Source: Puccinia triticina (Eukaryota > Basidiomycota > Pucciniomycetes > Pucciniales > Pucciniaceae). Taken from it: DNA of 64,000 nt. Below the pieces are notes generated by a model, which worked only from the letters and a program-made list of their open reading frames with translations, searched no databases and had not been told where the DNA came from. Shown in pieces: positions 33,471 to 45,296 of this stretch. A program made the translations under genes and the position numbers. How positions within the stretch are numbered: position 1 is the stretch's first letter; every line of letters starts with the position of its first letter. Location of the stretch: positions 62,001 to 126,000 of the forward strand of contig NC_070569.1 in assembly GCF_026914185.1 (NCBI RefSeq), in the 5' to 3' direction.

Positions 33471-33555
33471 AAGCTAAGGTTGCTGGTTCAAATCCTGCCC
33501 AAGTCAATCATTTTCTGCTAAGCGTCTGCAAAATGCATTGTTAGTTTTAACAGTG
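33362..33555 (+). mobile_element. SINE-like insertion inside the solo LTR
   Basis: Compared with LTR copy 1, this copy has about 189 extra bp between two CAGTG pentamers (33357-33361 and 33551-33555); copy 1 has a single CAGTG at that place. The insert carries a tRNA-like gene with A and B boxes. The 3' tail is AT-rich without a long poly-A. Confidence 0.55.
33417..33505 (+). tRNA. tRNA-like gene, long variable arm, possibly Leu (UAG)
   Basis: A perfect 7-bp acceptor stem (GACTTGG with CCAAGTC), an A box TAGCCTAGTTGG and a B box GGTTCAAATCC that both fit consensus, a 6-bp variable-arm stem (CTTAGC/GCTAAG), and TTTT at 33511-33514 as a Pol III terminator. The long variable arm implies class II (Leu/Ser), and the most plausible anticodon loop, TCTAGTAT, contains TAG (Leu). 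However the loop has 8 nt, position 33 is C, and the T stem has one mismatch, so it may be a pseudogene or SINE head. Confidence 0.45.
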
Positions 33556-34059
33556 ATGACATTATAATATGGAAATAGAAGAGTACTTGATAATATTTAA
33601 TGACTGTAGTCTGATGGGAAGATGTATGTTTGTATCCTGTGATGTGTATAAGCATAATGCTGTGATCCTTGACTTGAGGCTTGTGACAGGTTGGTGACTG
33701 GGTATGTTGAACGTGTGATGGGTGTCCAGTGTCCAAAGAAGTGTAGGTTCCAATCCAGTGGGGTTCAGGTGATGCTTCCAGTGGTGACTAGGGGTAAAAT
33801 TGGCCTTAGAATCCATTTCTGATGTCTGTTTGATGGTATCTTGAGGGGTATTGTGATTAAATATATGTATGAGAGAAAACTTTTTATTTTTCCACTTTTC
33901 CGTCTACCACAGCGGTCACAAAGTCTCCCTGCCAAGAAGATGGGGTGGGGGGGGGGGGGGGGGGGGAGGAACAAGCGGACTTTGAATTGAATGCAGGAGA
34001 GGGTGAAGGTTGATCAGCTGTGACTAGGGCAGTTGCTACCAGCTACAACATGCCAGCTA

Positions 34060-34340
34060 TGCTATCAGGCCCCCGCACACCAACCACAAACCACTGGAAA
34101 ATTGTTTCCAGACATCCATTGGACACTCTGGCTGGAGTGTCCAATGGAAAACAGTTTTGGTGTCCACCGGACATTCTCAACCAAGTGTCCGGTTGACAGC
34201 TTTGTCTGATGTCCACCGGACACTCTAGCCAGAGTGTCTGATGGATATTGAGTTTTTGGACTGTCAAGATGTCCATTGGACGCTCTCAATTTGAGAGTGT
34301 CCAATGGACGGCAGCAATTTTTGATGTCCACCCAATGGTT
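34060..34340. repeat. Near-palindromic minisatellite (GTCCACCGGACACTC)
   Basis: About four units of roughly 60 bp, each with a GAGTGTCC/GGACACTC inverted core. No coding content. Confidence 0.65.
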
Positions 34341-34614
34341 TGAAGGGCCAAGCATCACTTGTCCAGAAGCGTCCAATTGATGCTCATTGCACCTTGCGTT
34401 TGCTGGATGCTCCCTGGATATCCTCTGGACATTTCTCAGTCAGAAACGTCTGCGGGATGCAGGGGATTTCCAGGAATGCGCCCCGTGGTGTACCCCTTTC
34501 ATGTGCACATTTAGGTATCCCTTTCATGTGTACTGTCAGCCTTAGAGTCAACACAGCTGACCTAAAGTCTGCCTTTTCTACATCTCAAATTATTTGAGCA
34601 CAATAACTCCAAAC

Positions 34615-34735
34615 AAGGCCCAAGTTCCTCCAATTGGGTCCCGCGACTCAATGAATTAGGTTTAATCTGCCAAGTGTGTAAAATATTGGGTCCTGCGACT
34701 CAATGAATTACAATTGGGTCCCGCAACTCAATGAG
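34615..34735 (+). repeat. Short tandem of GGGTCCCGCGACTCAATGA
   Basis: Three copies with small changes near 34635, 34690 and 34711, separated by unequal spacers. Confidence 0.6.
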
Positions 34736-34942
34736 AGTTATGGCGCGCATGCGCAGTTGTGATGTGGCAGCACTACCAGGCGCGCCAACCATTTGTGCAT
34801 GTGTAATTATGTAAGCAAACTGAAAATTTCGAAAGTCAGGATCTCCCTTTCCTGAGAAGGATCTACAGACTTCAGACACCCAGAACCACACCGGCAGATA
34901 GCCCAGGATCACCACCAAAGAGGATACCACGCTCCCTGTATA

Positions 34943-36879
34943 TAGAGATGGCTCTGTCACACCCGGGTACCAGCGGCCTGTTTTGACTAGATCCTGAAAT
35001 CCGCGCCCGCATCTGCACTCGTTGGCAGGTACCCGCTCGGATACCCGCGGATACCCGCCCCTTGAAACTCATCTCGGCGACCGGAAGGGACCCCTTTTGG
35101 TCAAAGAGGACCTTGGCGACCAGAAGGAAGCCGTTCTGGTTGCAATAAGACCTCTGCAACCAGGCACCAGGGGAGATATGTTCCCACTCCCCAGGGAGTG
35201 CCTCACCGTAACTTTTTTCCATAACTGTGCTGGAGGCCTTTGGTAAAGCAATATTGAATAGGTATGAACAAGACTGGAAGTCAGCGTGGAAATCAGTTGG
35301 AAATCATCCTGAAATAAACCATAACTTGCCAAAAAATCATCCAGAACTCATCTATAATTCATCCAGAACTCATCCAGAATATAGTCCTTTCTTGGCTCCA
35401 TGACCAGTGTGTCCTTTCCATGGAGATGTGAAAGGCCCAGCCTGTGATTTTTTCCCCCTCATGTACTCGCGTACATCAGGGGGACAATTGGTGTCTCAAA
35501 ACAAATTTTTTACTTTTCATGTGGCTGTGAAAGGCCCATCCTGTGATATTTCCACCTCAATGTACGCGCGTACATCAGGGTTACTATTGGCGAAGTGCAA
35601 AAAGGTTAACCTGCTTGTGCACATGTGAATTTTGAAAAGCAAAAAAATACAAAATTCACTAGATCATTTTTGTGAGGAGGACAGGATATATGGCCAAAGT
35701 GAATTGGCACCGCAATCCAACCTTGACTTAACTCAGACTTTCACCCTATTAAAACAGTTTTTTTGTCATTTTTATCAGCCAAATTCAAATTAATTCCCGC
35801 ATTTCCAAGAAAATGGGTTTCAATTTCAATGACTGCAACATTACCACATTCCAAAAATCTAAACCCAATAATACCAAGTCAACTTTTAGTTTAATTTTGT
35901 ACATCAGGGCATATAATGTGAATTACAAGAAACCCATTTTTTTGGAGGAATTACTTTTGAGAATGGGAATTTTGCTTTGCTATCCTTAAAAATCAGTGAA
36001 CAGGAGCAATTGATGAGTTGGACTTTGGTGAAATATCATTTCATCATATTTCTTCCTACAGTTGTACATAGAATAAAAAAGAATTCTACACAACATTGTG
36101 TTGACTTCCAAATCAATTGTGGCTGACTTTTCACTAACTTCTCCATCCAATTTACTATTTTGAGGATGAGTTACTAATCCACATCAGGCTCACATCCGAC
36201 CAAAATTCACATAAAATTCAGCTGATCTGGCACTCCCTGGGGAGTGGGAAAATATCTCCCCTGGTGAGGAGGTTTCCTTCTGGTCGCCGAGGTAACTTTG
36301 ACTACCAGGAGGTTTCCTTCTGGTCGCCAAGGTAACTTCAGCAACCAGGAGGTTGTCTTCTCGACCTCTGGTCGCCAAGGTTACAAGAGGTTGCCTTCTG
36401 GTCGGCGAGGTAACCTCTGCGACCAGGAGGTTACCTGCTGGTTGTGCGCTGAGGTTATTTAAACTCTGCGACCAGGACCATTTCCTCTTGGCCGCCAAGG
36501 TTTTAGAACCTTTGTGACCAAGATAGTATCCTGCTGGTCGCCAAGGTTTTGTAACCTCTGCGACCGGGAGGATTGTTTCCTTCTGGTCGCCAAGATACAG
36601 CCCCGGTGACCGGAAGGAATCCCTCCTGGTCGATGAGGTTGTGTGTCCTCGGCGACCAGGTGGGTTTTTCGGGCTGCCAAGGCTGTAAAAACCTTGGCAA
36701 CCAGAAGGGATCAGGCCTTCTGGTTGAAGCGGTGGGCGGGTGCAGGCGGGTGTGTGTTGAATTATCCGGGTACCTGCGCACTTTTTCCCGGAATCTCAGA
36801 CATCCCCACCCGCACCCGCTGGCAGGTACCCGCCAGCAGATAGCAGGTACCCGCAACGGGTTCGCCAGGGCCATCTCTA
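34943..36879. mobile_element. Non-autonomous hAT-like element A, 1.94 kb
   Basis: It starts TAGAGATGGC and ends GCCATCTCTA, flanked by CCTGTATA and CCAGTATA (7 of 8 identical), the 8-bp target duplication typical of hAT. Just inside each end are GGGTACCCGC-type words. Further in are satellite units with CTTCTGGTCGCCAAGG (right arm about 36276-36720, inverted in the left arm about 35060-35160). A second inverted pair, 35159-35206 against 36229-36276 (ACTCCCCAGGGAGTG), sits inside. No transposase. Confidence 0.75.
35423..35591 (+). repeat. Direct repeat, about 69 bp, inside element A
   Basis: The block GTGAAAGGCCCA...GCGTACATCAGGG occurs at 35423-35492 and 35522-35591 with about 80 percent agreement. 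Confidence 0.6.
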
Positions 36880-36887
36880 CCAGTATA

Positions 36888-37569
36888 CCTACTGTCACAG
36901 GTGCCTAGGATATTGACAGTAAGTATCACTCTTTCACTGAACCTTGTTTATCTCAGAGGTACAACTCTGTGTCTGCTTGATTGCTCTTCTTTTTGCTGTC
37001 CTTTGCCCCATATTTGATCACAGGTCTGCACCTGTCTTATCTTCATCAATCAAAGGATTCTGCTGCATTAAATCCTTCTTTTTCTGTGGTTTTTGTAAGA
37101 AACAAACCACATAGGTTTTGCTTTAAAGAAACTTGACTATCCAGAAGGAAGCTAAAAAATTGTGGCTGGATTAAACTTGTCTAATCCAGGAGCCCTCCAC
37201 GTTTCTTTGGTGAGAGGAGGCTGTTGCACTCTCTAGCACAGCTTGGCAGCACTCCCTCAAGGAGGTATTCTTGCCAGTGGAATTTAGTACCCACCAGAAT
37301 AACCTTGAATATCTGCTTATCTTGAATCTGCTCAGTTCCTCTCTCTCTTTCTCTCTCTCTATTATTTTTGTATTTTCTTTATCCAAAGAAATCCAAATAT
37401 TGCCCCCCTTTTTTTCTTGTGTCCTGCTGTCACTATAGAGACTCAGGCTCACATGTACATACCCCTGTTATGCTATTCTGTATGTATTCAATTGCAGATG
37501 GAGTGTTTACTAAAAGCAAATAAAAGGTTGCTCAGGGGTATGCTCATTTGCAAGGTTGAAAATTTTCCT
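36888..37569. other. No gene recognised
   Basis: Spacer with a CT-rich microsatellite near 37335-37360. Confidence 0.4.
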
Positions 37570-37740
37570 CAGCCTACTGCATGAGCACTACAGCATCTTC
37601 AGCATTGAGATCGTGAACAAGGTACACACTCAAGGTGAACCAGCATGGAATTTGAGTGCTTGACTACAGCTTGAGCTGAGGCTTGATTCAAGCTTGCTGC
37701 ATCTCAACTGCAAGCAGTTTCTAGAGTTTTCCTTTCAGTG
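37570..37740 (-). repeat. CACTG-family terminus, right-hand
   Basis: Reverse complement of the 32372 type: GCATCTCAACTGCAAGCAGT then CTAGAG...CAGTG at the end. Confidence 0.5.
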
Positions 37741-39500
37741 TGATCTCCTTAAAACGTTGGACCTATTGGAGCTTACTTTGAATAGCTTGAATGATGCAAT
37801 GAAAAAAGTGCCATCATTCCATATTGAGCTGCACATGTTTCTTCCAACTTGCAACTCTAAAAAAACTTATAAGGACATTTGGACCAGTCAAATCGCCCGT
37901 GTCATGAAGCAATACATTGCAGCTCCTGATGATCAATCCCACGTGATACGTCTAGATCCCTCCCTGTGGAGAAAATATCTGCAACTCCCCCTGAAGTAAA
38001 GATGGTTAAACTTATGGAGGCGCCAGAGAACAGCGCCGAGGGGATGGGTCAAGTCCTTGATAGCATTGTAAATCAAACTGGTCTTGAGTTGGTCAATTAC
38101 AGCTCATGGATGGAGATTTAGCAACATGCCACAACTTCAACTGCCTCCAGTTTCTCTGCACTCCAAGTAAGCACAACCTTGACAACATTTCTTTCCAACT
38201 TGGCGCCTCCCACTCATTATGGAATATTTCTAACAGTATATTCAAGACTCACTTTGGTGACAATCAGAATTCATTGGATACGGGGGCTTTTGGATGCCCT
38301 TGGGGTCCCAGCCTCAAAAGCGTCACCAAAAAAGGATTTATCACTTTTGATCAAACATATGGAGCAGGTGCATGAAGCAAAAATATTTTATGGGTTGAAG
38401 TAAGTCCCCAATACTGTAATCTGAGGATAGGTTCAGACTAATTGATGAAACTTTCTTGCTTGTGATCAGAAAATCATGAACGCGCAAGTGGACTGAATTG
38501 ATGAGTTTAGTGAATCAAATCCACATCCAACAATGAAAACTGCTTGATGGAACGCTATCATTGAAGAATTCTACACTCAATATTGCACCTGTGAGGCCCA
38601 AAACAAAGCAGCCAAATTGAAATCACCCAAACTCCACAATCTACTCATACAACTACAAGAGTTCTCCACTGTTGTCAAGGAAAATCAAGCAATGAAGGCA
38701 GGCAATATTGGTTGCCTCCTGATAATCTGGAAGACTTGGAGTTTGATGTACCAATCTCTAAAAGGACTTCAGAACTACTCCTCTTATTGGCCTCAGTTGG
38801 TGTTGATGATGACACATTTTCCCACAAAACTTTTACACCACTCACTCCTTTTCTCGCCCAGCAGGCACGAAAATCACTTTTTCTTCTACTTAGAAATACA
38901 AAACTGCTTATTTAAATTCTTGTTTAACCAAACGGGAATTGGAACTGAAATTGATTGATTGAAAGACTTATACTCATTGAATGTTCATCTTGTAAGTGCT
39001 AGTCTTGATTGATATAAATCTCTTACTGATCTTTTTGGTGTTCCAGCTCTGTAATATGATGCACTCTATTTGCCAGGACACTGGTGCCTCTGTTTTTACA
39101 TAATCACACAAAAACATCATGACCGCAAAGTCACTGAATGTCTTCATGCAGATGGCCAATAACTATGATATATTTGATGGTAACAATGGAAATCAAAAAA
39201 AGGAAACAATGAAAGCGACAGGGAAAGTGAAACCAATGAACAGGGACGATGAAACAGACAAGGATGAGGGAAGTGATATTTCTAACAAATTGAAGCTTGT
39301 TGATAATTCATTTATTTTGTGGTTTAAAAAGCTTTAAAAAGAAATTACAACTGACCCCAGATTGGATTGATTCAAGCCAAACATGCCTTTCAACATTGAT
39401 TTGCCTGACAATGGTGATGATGAGGTGCCCAAACCGGCTGAAGAATTTCCTTGTTATGATATCTGATTGCTTTCCCACTGGCACCAACCACTAAATTAAT
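37741..39500 (+). pseudogene. Remnants of an unrecognised, probably transposon-linked protein
   Basis: Several plus-strand frames join only after frameshifts: 37694-37999, 38106-38375 (including FKTHFGDNQNSLDTGAFG), 38179-38403 (ALGVPASKA...LIKHMEQVHEAKIFYGLK), 38617-38958 and 39119-39337. The switch from GDNQNSLDTGAF to ALGVPASKA... in an overlapping frame shows a single-base indel near 38290. I cannot name the family with confidence. Repeated frame breaks indicate a pseudogene. Confidence 0.45.
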
Positions 39501-39665
39501 CCGTAATCTATCATCACTTCAAACATGATTTGTGCCTGTGCTGCCAGTCTTGTTGCCTTTTTCTGTTTCTCAACTCTCTGAAACTACAACCTTTCTTCTT
39601 TAATACGTTTTCCTGCAGCATCCAATTCCTGTTCCTGTTTTAAAACCTTGGGAGATATTGCATTC

Positions 39666-41796
39666 TTACGTGGCCTCTTGCCATTGGGTGTTTGTTGGTA
39701 GCTCAGGTTGCGCGCGTCCTATGTTAATTGATCTAGATTTGTCTTTCGCTAGATGATCTGTGGTTGTGTTGCTACGAGTACGCTTTGCTGGCGTGGGAAA
39801 TTCTATCTGTTGTGTATTGTTGCGTCTAGATTCCTCTTTGAGTAAAGTTTCAGTTTGCATGTTTTCTGGTCCTTTGACCCCATTTGCAGTGCCATGCCAC
39901 AAGGGACCAGATTTGAATTTCTCAATAGTTTCCATTAAGCGCGCCAACTGGCCTGCAATTGCCTTGCCTTTGATGATCTGTCAAAGGTCACTTTCCAAAT
40001 GAATCTGTCTAAAATGAGTAATAATAGCTTTCACCTCATTGTCTCCAAAAAAATCTTTTGGGACCATGCTCTGTGGATTGAGTTTTTCTCAAAAAAACAT
40101 TTCAAAATCTTTATGCAATATTGCTTTCAGAGGCTGTAGTCTCAAGCAATCATGTTTGTTGGTTTTTGGGCCGGTTTGATGTGTGGTGTATTTTTGCTTT
40201 ATCAGTAAAGTAGGCACTGCCTTCAACCCAACTTGATTCAAAACGTAAGCCGTAAAGTTTTCCTTGTTCAACTTTTTCAAATTTTGTATTAAGGCGGCGC
40301 TAGCATCCTTCATGCAATTTGAGCACATACACGGGTCAAACTCATTCAGCTGTTCGCGCAACAATTCAGCCTTGTATAATGGATCATTAAATTCTAGTGG
40401 GATGTAACTATTCCTAAAAACAACCCCAGACTCTATCATCAGCATAACCACTCCCCTTAAGACGCGTAAGAAAACCAAACCTACAAATTATCCAGAGACA
40501 TAAAGGTGTAATTGTAAGAGCATCCATCCGGTCTTCATCCGACTGCATCTGACCAGGTGTGAAGTTGGCAACGCTATTCTTCCCCTTTGGGCCGTTTTAT
40601 GGGCGGTTTTACTCGACAGAGAGAATGGCCAGGCCAGGGCGACCATCACATCCGCATCTTCCAACCATCTGGCAGATTAGGGAGAGATCCCCGCGGCCGA
40701 TGTGCACAATCTGGCGCACAATTTTAGGGCCAGGGTGCACGAGATTATTGGGACCTTCCCTTCTACAAAATCAGCAATGATATCTTGTTTATCTAAATCG
40801 CCAGTGCAGGCATGGTAACGACAGGCAACAGAATTTCGAGGGTCCAAGTGATTCTTTGGCGTCTCTCAAGCTAGATCTAACACTTCAAGCACTTTGAGGG
40901 TTTGATGCCGTGTGCCTGTACAGATCAGAGAAGGAACTATTTGGTCTTCGGATGTCTCTTCTTTTGAGCCATAAACTTTCAGGATATCCTTGCATGACTG
41001 GATAGAGGCATTCATTGGCAACCACATAATCCTAATTTCAGGTTGAGTTAGCTCACCGCGCAGGATGTTGATGTGCGTATCAAGTAACTTAAGATTTTTC
41101 TTGATTGCTGTGATAGCTGCTGGTCTTCAAGTCGCCGAAATTAAGAGGAGTGGCGCATTGTTTTTTTGTTAACAATTGATCGCCAAGGCTTCTGTAAAAT
41201 GGTTGAAAGGCCGCAAAATCCTGGTGTTGCACAATAGTCTTAAGTTTCTTCTGTCTGCTCTCAACCAAGCCTCATGCATATACCATGTGTGCTTCATCCA
41301 CAACAACTAAGGCCAGCTTGGTTTGGAATTTGGGCAAGAAATAGATTTTGGTGAATGTGGTGAATGTTTGGTTGTCCAAAAGTATCTCAGGGGAGAGGTA
41401 GACAAAATTATAGGCGCCATCCCAAATGTCAAGACATGCCTTGTTTGTGAAGTTCAGTTTTGTCAGGTTGATAGCCGTGTACCCAGACACCACTTTCTTG
41501 GCCACTTGGTTGTTGCCAAGTGCATCAAGGGGATTCAAAAATACAACCACAACTGTAGTATTCCCATGTCAATCTTTAGGGAGCATGTTCAGGTACATTT
41601 CAGATATTCAGGATTTTCCAAAGCCAGTTGCAGCCAGGAGGAAGGTGTTTCTGCCTTGGAGGAGATTTGTAATGGTGTCAACCTGAAGTGGTTTTGCTTG
41701 CTGGTTGTATCTTTCTAATGCTTTTGCCTTGATCTTTTCTTTGAGATTGTCATTGCTAGTGTCCTTTATTCCAGAACTAACTTGAATTCCTGTCAT
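39666..41796 (-). pseudogene. RecQ-like DNA helicase remnant
   Basis: Minus-strand pieces in order. 41796-41608 holds the Walker A motif LLAATGFGKS preceded by QAKPLQVDTITNLLQG. 41550-41272 holds the DEAH box (VVVDEAHMVY) and the YLSPEILL block. A frame-broken middle includes a motif VI-like QMVGRCGCDGRPG near 40650. 40478-40089 holds a Cys-bearing C-terminal region (CMCSNC). Similar RecQ-type helicases are multicopy in rust-like genomes (recollection). Stops and shifts between the motifs show that this copy is dead. The intact order suggests one decayed gene rather than unrelated scraps. Confidence 0.65.
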
Positions 41797-42189
41797 TTTT
41801 TCTGAGGTTGAAAAGTGTCCTATGTAGTCGGATAATTATTTGAGAGACCAAAAAGTCCAATAGCGCCTGGACTCCATCCTCTTGTCCCAGCTCACTAGAC
41901 ATTTACATACAAATGTGCGTACACAACCTGGAGGGAACAAATATATTTGGTAGAAGAAGAAAATCCATGTGACCAAATGCAGATACACTTGCAAAGCTAA
42001 GAGCATCCACATCAGTTGTGTTAAAGCCCGCGCTAAGCCAAATTTAACATCAGAAACACCACACTGGTGTTGTTAAATCCCCCGGCATCGTTAAAAAACT
42101 TGGCTTTTGTTGACAAAGTTCAGCAAATATAGCAAGGGTTATCAACAATGCTATAGCTGCGCATCCCTCCTGCAGCCAGCTCTGCATTG

Positions 42190-42820
42190 CTCCAACTTCG
42201 CCCCAAGAAGTACATACAGCCTCTTGATGACCGGTCAGGCCGCCAGTCATCAAGAGGACTCGACGCTACATAGTCAAGCCTCTCAATGCCTGGTACAAAC
42301 CAATCATTGAGTGGACTCAATCCTATTGATAACTGGTATAAACCAATCATTGAGTGGACTCAATCCTCTTGATAACTGGTATAAACCAATCATTGAGTGG
42401 ACTCAATCCTCTTGATGACTGGTATAAAACAATCATTGAGAGGACTCAAGCTGTTTGATTACCAGTCTGACCAGCTGGTCATCAAGAGGACATACAACCT
42501 CTCGATGACCGGACAGACTGGTCATTGAGAGGACTCAATGATACATAGTTAAGCCTCTTGATGACTGGTATAAACCAATCATTGAGAGGACTCAAGCTGT
42601 CCAATGACTGGTCTGACCAGTCATCAAGAAGACATACAACCTCTTGATGAACAGTCTAACCAGTCATTGAGAGGACATATAGCCTCTCAATGACCAGTCA
42701 GTCCATTCATTGAGAGGACATAAAACCTCTCAATGACCATTCCAACCGGTCATTGAGAGGAATTGACACTACTCGAGCCTCTCGATGGCCGGTACAAATG
42801 ATCATTGAGAGGGATCCACC
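42190..42820. repeat. Minisatellite, TTGATGACTGGT / ACCAATCATTGAG units
   Basis: About a dozen units of 40-50 bp. The runs around 42300-42430 are nearly identical. Same core as the array at 52050-52870. Confidence 0.75.
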
Positions 42821-42828
42821 CTTGTGAT

Positions 42829-44738
42829 TAGAGATGGTCACTTTTCATCCGGGTACCCGCGTGTGTTTGGATACCCGCAGCGTTTTTAACCCATATCTCA
42901 ACATCTGCATCCAACAGCGGGTACCCGCTCTCTGGGGCAGATACCCGCCCCTCAAAATGTGCTTACCGGTTGACTGCTGCATATGTCAGTCAACCGGGAG
43001 GCACTTCTCCTGGCCAACTGCTCTATATGGCTGTCAACCGGGAGGGACTTCTCTTGGTTGACTGCTGCATAATGCCGTCGTCCAGGAGGGAGCCTCCCGG
43101 TCGACTGCTTGATATGGCTGTTGACCGGGAGGGACTCCTCCCGGTTGACTGCTCAATATGACTGTTGACCGGGAGGGACTCCTCCCGGCTGGCTGCTCAA
43201 TATGACTGTTGACCAGGAGGGATTCCTCCCAGTCAACTGCTCAATATGACTGTCAACCGGGAGGGATTCCTCCCGGTATGGACTCCTGTCGGGTCTGAGC
43301 CGTGGCAGTCGGTTGAGGGGATAGTGCTGAGTGCTGCCCTCGTTGGTGGTCCTGCGAGAAGTATCGGATACGGGTCGAAAGATGTGATAGCGGTTGCGGG
43401 GGGGATTTGTTGAGAAGGAACGAGGGAATGGAATACCCTCGGCGGTTTGGTAGGATGGAAAAAGCTCAGAACAGAAGGGACTCGGAGGAAAGCCGGCGAG
43501 GTCGTCGGAAACTTGGATAGTGCTCTAAAGAAATGAACTCAGGAAGCTCGGGTACTCAAACTCAGAAGTAGATGCGGGGATGGATCGACACGATCCCGGG
43601 ATCAATAAGCTCAGAAAACGTGATGATATCTTGTTCCTTGTGGGGGAGACCAGAATACCATGCGGATCCTTCCTCCAAGTTTGGCTGAACTTGGACTCAG
43701 GCCGCAACATGCCGCGCGACGAGCCCTCGTGCCCGCCGCGTCCGTACAACTAAGATGAGCAGAGGAGAAAGAACAACCAAGGAGACAACCAACAACCAAG
43801 GCCAAGAGAAAACAAACAAAACAAACCAACCCTCCTCCAACTCAACCTCTCCAACGCGCGCAAGGAAGAAAACAGAAAAAAAAAAGAAAGACATATGTAA
43901 AAGAAAGGAAAATAGAGGAGTCAAAACAAAAGAAAAGGAAGAAAGAAAGAGAAAGGAAAAGGGGAAGAAAGGAGGAAAAGAGGAAGGAAAGAGAGCAGGA
44001 GCCTAAAACAAAATCTTGAGGGTGTTGCGCGCCGTGCCGTCAGGTGGTGGGGGTCTTGATGATCTTGAGGCCTTTATCCCGGTGTCTTGATCCTGTGTAC
44101 GCGCCAGAACACCACACCAGTTGACTGGTGTGTATAGTTGTTGACCGGGAGGGATTCCTCCCGGTCAACTGGTATGTCTAGCTGTCAATCGTTGACTGGG
44201 AGGGACTCCTCCCGGTTGACTGCTGGATTTGGGGAAGGACTGGTCGACTGCTCAATATGACTGTTGACCGGGAGGGATTAGGGATTCCTCCCGGTTGACT
44301 GGTGTGTATAGTCGTTGACCGGGAGGGATTCCTCCCGGTCAACTGGTATGTCTAGTTGTCAATTGGGAGGGATTCCTCCCGGTTGACTGGTGTGTATAGT
44401 TATGTCTAGTTGTCAACCGGGAGAGATTTCTCCCGGTCGACTGCTCAATACATATGCCTGTTGACTGGGAAGGACTCATCCCGGTCAACTATTGTATGTT
44501 GCTGTTGACCGGGAGGGACTCCCCCCAATCAACAGCAACATAGAACAGCTTCATGGCTGCTGACCGCCGCAGCTCCCATACCCTAGGCAGAGCGGATACC
44601 CGCCGGAATACATGGGTACCCGCTGTATTTTGCCGGAATCTCAGACATCCGCATCCGCTGGCGGGTATCCGCCCACTCTGGCGGATACCCGCCAACGGAT
44701 AGCGGATACCCGCAGTGGGTTTGAAGTGACCATCTCTA
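42829..44738. mobile_element. Non-autonomous hAT-like element B with a perfect 8-bp duplication
   Basis: It starts TAGAGATGGTCACTT and ends AAGTGACCATCTCTA. CTTGTGAT flanks both ends perfectly (42821-42828 and 44739-44746). GGATACCCGC words lie next to each end. The interior is an array with the core TCAACCGGGAGGGA / TCCCTCCCGGTTGA (42960-43270 and 44130-44560), split by a solo Gypsy LTR. Confidence 0.85.
43279..44116 (-). mobile_element. Solo LTR of the Gypsy family
   Basis: 838 bp, the same LTR as 6493-7318 (TGGACTCCTGTCGGGTCTGA ... ACCACA), diverged by scattered substitutions. It lies inside a CCCGGTTGACTGG satellite unit, with flanks CCGGT and CCAGT. Confidence 0.85.
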
Positions 44739-44769
44739 CTTGTGATGAGTGTTTTGTACTGGTTTTTAC

Positions 44770-44960
44770 CAGCCATCCAGTGTGATTCCCCTTGATGACC
44801 AGTTTGTACCGGTCATCGAGTAGACTCAAGCTGGCTGATTGATGACCAGTTTGTACCGGTCATCAAGGGTACATATGTACCGGTCATCAAGGGTACATAT
44901 GTACCGGTCATCAAGAGTACATACAAACCTCAATGACCGGTGGTGGGTGTTGATAGCGCA
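44770..44960. repeat. Minisatellite, GTACCGGTCATCAAG units
   Basis: Three tight copies of ATATGTACCGGTCATCAAGG-like units near 44860-44925, within a longer array of the GATGACC core. Confidence 0.75.
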
Positions 44961-45296
44961 GTCAGGTGAGTTTACCTTGACCAGTGTGGAGTGCCCTCCG
45001 CGTCGCAAAATTTGGCTCTTAGCAAGTGGTAATTTAGCTTAGCTTTTAGCTGAACCAATGTGGATGCCCTAATGCATGGTTTGTATTTGTTTTGCTGCCT
45101 CAACCAAGATTTCTGGACACTTTTCTCACTAGAGATCACTGGTTTTGGATTAAGAAGCCTTTTAATTTGCGCAGAGATCAAGGCTACAAAACTGTCTATT
45201 CAGTTTTCTTGCTATGTCTTTTATACATTGGGGGGAATTTTTATGTTTTTTTTTGCACAGTTTCTGCTCCTGCTGAATTTGAGGGATAGCCAGTGA

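Larger units (their letters stand above)
32823..33911 (-). mobile_element. Solo LTR, second family, copy 2
   Basis: Reverse-strand copy of the 10720-11706 LTR (ends TGTGGTAGACGG and GAGTCTTACA). It is flanked by GCGG on both sides (32819-32822 and 33912-33915). It contains a 189-bp tRNA-bearing insertion that is absent from copy 1. Confidence 0.85.
42001..45069. mobile_element. TAA-flanked element F, 3.07 kb, carrying nested elements
   Basis: Left end GAGCATCCACATCAGTTGTG; right end GAACCAATGTGGATGCCC (inverted, imperfect). It is flanked by TAA on both sides (41998-42000 and 45070-45072). Such ends with a 3-bp TAA duplication fit the PIF/Harbinger superfamily (inference). It holds a minisatellite, the hAT-like element B and a solo Gypsy LTR, and no transposase. 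Confidence 0.6.

Noticed and set aside
33944..33967. Long poly-G run (also 5318-5333) as a functional G-quadruplex
   Set aside because: Simple homopolymers next to repeat junctions, length prone to sequencing error, and no link to a gene.
35022..36908. Open frames inside hAT-like element A
   Set aside because: They are read through satellite units of near-multiple-of-three length. No conserved domain.
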